Of a stretch of DNA of 64,000 nucleotides, positions 62,401-64,000 are shown one piece after another; within the stretch, counting starts at the first letter, position 1, and each line of letters begins with the position of its first letter. This DNA is from Oegoconia quadripuncta. Lineage: Eukaryota; Arthropoda; Insecta; Lepidoptera; Autostichidae. Both the position numbers and the translations under genes were made by a program. The DNA is taken from positions 8,704,413-8,768,412 of the forward strand of contig OX438751.1 in assembly GCA_949316235.1 (NCBI GenBank), read 5' to 3'. The notes under the pieces were generated by a model. That model saw only the letters and a list, made by a program, of their open reading frames with translations, made no database searches and was not told the origin of the DNA.

Positions 62401-63725
62401 TTTTGTTGGCCTTGGACATTGACTGTTACAACTGCTAGACCTTTAGCTTGTAATTTAATATTCCCGTAAGCACTTAGCCTGGGAGCGTGTGATAATTCTG
62501 GCGAACCGATCCTTCTCCAGAATTTTGTATTGATTATCGAATGTACGGAGCCTGGGTCCCAATCCATGGTGCATTTGATTCCGTTTATGGAAATATCGAT
62601 CCTCTTACTGTCTTTCGTATTTTTATTAATCACATTGTGAACAGCGTTACTGCTCTCATCATCACTGTCTGTCGTGTAAGATGATAGTGATTCGACGTAG
62701 CTGCTGGTTTGGGGTTGCTTTGCTATTTTATGTAATTTGTTTCTTTGATAAGATTTTGTTGGTGTTTCTGGCGCTAGATATGCCCTTCCACTTTTAATAC
62801 AGCAGCTTTCAAAGTGTCCGGCAATATCGCATGCTTCGCAGATATGGTTCCTGGCAGCACAGACATCTAGCGTATGTCTCTCGCGTTTCCCACATCGACG
62901 ACATTGATCTACGCGCAGTTTACGTCCGTTAAAATTCTGCTGTGTGCGTTTATGTTGTACCTTGTTGACGCTGTGTTCAATTAGAGATGCTTCTTGTTCA
63001 GCTGCCTCGCGGGATTGTGCCACCGCGAATATTTGAGCAAAAGTAATTTCTTTAACCTTGCCGTCGTACGTTTCCTGAAGATCGGGCCATTTTTGTTTGA
63101 GGTCTATTTGTAATTGTGTGTGATTTAGCCCTGTTGCAAAGCGGTCACGTAGTTGGCGCTCGAGTAAGTTATCACTATAACCACAGTCTTTACTTAATTG
63201 TTTAAGCCGGTTTGCATATAGCTCCATTTTCTCATCTGGAAATCTTATACATTCCCAGAACTCAGTTAGAGCTTTGTATCTTGTTTTCTTAGTTCTGTAC
63301 AGATCAAATAGTTTTGTTTTAATGTCGACATAAGTGCAGGTCTCAAAATTAGGTGTAAGAGCTACTTTTAGCTCATGATAAACTTCCGGTGATATGCATG
63401 TGAATAGAAGTTGTTTCTGTTGTTCTTGATAATCCTCACCGAATATTTGGCATTTCACCTCGAAATATTCTATGTAGTTTTCTACGTTTGAGGAGGTCGG
63501 ATTAAATTTGTCGCAAATAAAGTTTTTGAAAATACTGTGCTTACGTGATGTTGATGTTTCAATGTTGCAACCTGTGTTCGGTATCGGTGAGTCCGTCCCA
63601 TTGTTTGGTGTGGGGTTCACTGACAGTCGAAGTTGCTGTTCAGAAAGCAGTCTTATAATGTCTCCCAATTGTTGCTGTTGCGTTGTTTGGGCGTTTAAAA
63701 ATTGCTCTAATTGCTGTGGGTTCAT
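59448..63725 (-). CDS. gag-pol polyprotein of the mag-type element
   Basis: Uninterrupted frame, 1425 aa from the ATG at 63725 to TAA. The frame is open four codons further up, to a GTG at 63737, but a stop lies beyond in the LTR; residue numbers below count from that GTG. Gag is about 70-250; two Cys-His boxes are at 279-313 (CRRC..H..C and CEACDIAGHFESC); a retropepsin-like segment is near 385-420 (DWDPGSVHSII); reverse transcriptase is about 520-700 with YFDD at 677-680; RNase H is about 820-940 (D826, E867, D892); integrase has H1049, H1052, C1082, C1085 and D1113, D1167, E1203 (35 residues between the last two). Gag and pol share one frame, so no frameshift is needed. The protease triplet DPG in place of D-S/T-G is odd. 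Confidence 0.95.
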   Translation of the reverse strand: MNPQQLEQFLNAQTTQQQQLGDIIRLLSEQQLRLSVNPTPNNGTDSPIPNTGCNIETSTSRKHSIFKNFICDKFNPTSSNVENYIEYFEVKCQIFGEDYQEQQKQLLFTCISPEVYHELKVALTPNFETCTYVDIKTKLFDLYRTKKTRYKALTEFWECIRFPDEKMELYANRLKQLSKDCGYSDNLLERQLRDRFATGLNHTQLQIDLKQKWPDLQETYDGKVKEITFAQIFAVAQSREAAEQEASLIEHSVNKVQHKRTQQNFNGRKLRVDQCRRCGKRERHTLDVCAARNHICEACDIAGHFESCCIKSGRAYLAPETPTKSYQRNKLHKIAKQPQTSSYVESLSSYTTDSDDESSNAVHNVINKNTKDSKRIDISINGIKCTMDWDPGSVHSIINTKFWRRIGSPELSHAPRLSAYGNIKLQAKGLAVVTVNVQGQQKEVPVIVMRNAEPMLFGLQWSELFNMDFPKQVYSIKSSSTPTLQQIIDTHSDLFDNKLGKVNNYLVNVHIKPGTEPKHLPARPIKFSMRKNVEVELDRLVNEGIVTKIDPNISPVEWATPTVNVLKQNGQVRICGDYRTTVNGVLITHTHPVPSFDLLRQKLANGDKYTKIDLKDAYLQFQIAPESKKYLTITTHKGYFQYNRMPFGIATAPAIFQHFLDTLLVDIPNVAVYFDDVALTGKNDLEHLKTLKITLDKLRQAGLKVNIKKCTFLQSEIEYLGHRIDKNGATPTKSKIQAILNAPAPTCIKELRSFLGLVNFYERFIPNLHSICADLHTLTGSHQKWKWTCQENSSFEEAKAHIANAKPLIAFDETRPLFLACDASEKGVGAVLFHKKGDHEQPIAFASRKLKEAESRYSVIDREALAICFGVKKFDQYLRGLRFTLVTDHKPLIHLLGTQRNLPKLVNNRLVRWALLIGSYDYDIQYRKGQNNILADCLSRMPNPNEQPCKDESAVYKIDARLHADRIADLALTEDLIRGETKSDPTLKEVSQHIKTGWNHHKYTDVIRPYFRKREELSVEKGIVMWLGRIVIPQTLRSPVLKYLHIGHPGASAARGLARFYVWWPSIDEDIAEYVQRCNQCQTHKPNNQELPIFSWSIPEKVWERVHIDFAGPFEGKYWLVLCDALSKWIEIKPMSKITSSALCNELDGIFTTFGLPQIIISDNGPQLTSQEFKNYCRSKGIIHITSSPYHPRTNGLAERLVRTFKTRMSASEHDNLNLIQRLQNFLFTYRNTPHTTTSKSPAFMMFGRQLNCVLDNVRPSMKRTLQAKQVEANIHAEDQSPKYKVGDAVYTRTSAELTWQAATIKRRTNKYSYVVSTPFGVEKRRHADQLRPRLTKAVHGTGSVVDAEPEAAAMRSTASLTPSLSTHVVTLNQSPQTNDSTPCYSDQRTDTMAGTLISTEPVTPALRRTQRTIRPPRRLITEME

Positions 63726-63736
63726 CCTCGTCGCCA
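63723..63736 (-). other. primer binding site for tRNA-Ser(GCU)
   Basis: The - strand reads TGGCGACGAGGATG two bases after the 5' LTR. The complement, CATCCTCGTCGCCA, equals the 3' end of animal tRNA-Ser(GCU) including CCA, recalled from the known tRNA. The gag ATG is the last three bases of this site. Confidence 0.8.
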
Positions 63737-63738
63737 CA

Positions 63739-63877
63739 TGAAATAACTTACGAGCATTTTAAAATATATAGGTTTAATACGTAAAAGCCTTGACATAAGA
63801 CAAAGAATCAACAACAGCGTATCCATGGTTACGGACCATGGTTAAGACGATGAGTATTGATGATGAAGGTTGTATCA
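63739..63877 (-). repeat. 5' LTR of the mag-type element
   Basis: On the - strand it begins tgatacaaccttcatcat and ends gtaagttatttca, so it is bounded by TG and CA. Near its 3' end it has ctatatattttaaaa, a possible TATA element, and it contains the imperfect palindrome ccatggtccgtaaccatgg. Confidence 0.92.
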
Positions 63878-64000
63878 TATTCGTATATTACTCGAATTTT
63901 CCGGAGTTTTTCTAACCACTAATAAGGTAACCAATACATTTTAGTCTAAAAATTAGACCAGCGAACTAGCAGCGGGGTCCGGAAGCGCGACGATGTTTTA

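Larger units (their letters stand above)
59290..63877 (-). mobile_element. complete mag-type Ty3/gypsy LTR retrotransposon
   Basis: 4.6 kb element with 139-bp LTRs, tRNA-Ser primer site, one gag-pol frame and a polypurine tract, flanked by the perfect 5-bp duplication tattc (59285-59289 and 63878-63882). The two LTRs read identical, so the insertion is recent. Very short LTRs and a tRNA-Ser primer are features of the mag clade first found in Bombyx mori. No envelope gene is present. It sits in an eys intron, in the same orientation as the gene. Confidence 0.92.
58844..64000 (-). other. eys: eys intron upstream of exon A (runs off the window)
   Basis: Apart from the LINE fragment and the gypsy element I see no further eys exon in this stretch. 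The last 118 bp (63883-64000) show no feature. Confidence 0.55.

Noticed and set aside
1..64000. CRISPR array, toxin-antitoxin, prophage or other prokaryotic system
   Set aside because: Spliced genes, SINEs and LINE tails show a eukaryotic nuclear genome. No regularly spaced repeats or bacterial gene organisation is present.

Overview
The window looks like a piece of an insect nuclear genome, most likely a moth or butterfly (Lepidoptera). It has AT-rich introns with short GC-rich exons, GT-AG splicing, several tRNA-derived SINE families, LINE 3' tails of the kind common in Lepidoptera, fold-back MITEs, a mariner element, and a Ty3/gypsy element of the mag type primed by tRNA-Ser. The order is inferred from the repeats and the gene content. 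No species can be named from the sequence alone.

Two large multi-exon genes lie tail to tail. On the + strand, 11986-36978 encodes a fibronectin type III domain protein of the FNDC3 family. I reconstruct 14 coding exons whose phases all join: a Gly/Tyr- and His/Pro-rich N-terminus, a conserved basic segment, nine FN3 domains and a C-terminal membrane anchor, 1137 aa in total. A second first exon at 19739-19792 joins in phase to exon 3 and predicts a shorter isoform from an internal promoter. The 3' UTR probably runs to about 39.9 kb.

On the - strand, 58843 down to 40197 holds the last 19 coding exons (1452 aa, all phases consistent) of a secreted EGF/laminin-G protein. The order is EGF repeats, a Thr-rich mucin-like segment, then four laminin-G domains separated by EGF repeats, ending without a membrane segment. 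This matches eyes shut (eys) better than crumbs. The 5' part of the gene lies beyond the right edge.

The left 11.9 kb is repeat-rich flank. It has an open mariner transposase frame cut by the window edge (1-709, - strand), SINE/LINE/MITE remnants, and one GC-rich block at 3.9 kb that could be a terminal exon of an unidentified - strand gene.

The eys introns carry the youngest mobile DNA. A complete mag-type Ty3/gypsy element (59290-63877) has apparently identical 139-bp LTRs, a perfect 5-bp target duplication and one uninterrupted gag-pol frame. An internally deleted copia-type remnant (about 57483-58594) lies 18 bp from a splice donor. Other points of note are fossil copies of eys exons inside introns, a palindrome with three CRE sites, a 5S-rRNA-derived SINE, a MITE with clean target duplication, and SINEs sitting next to Fndc3 splice sites. 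I found no CRISPR array, prokaryotic operon or rRNA gene, and no convincing functional tRNA gene.
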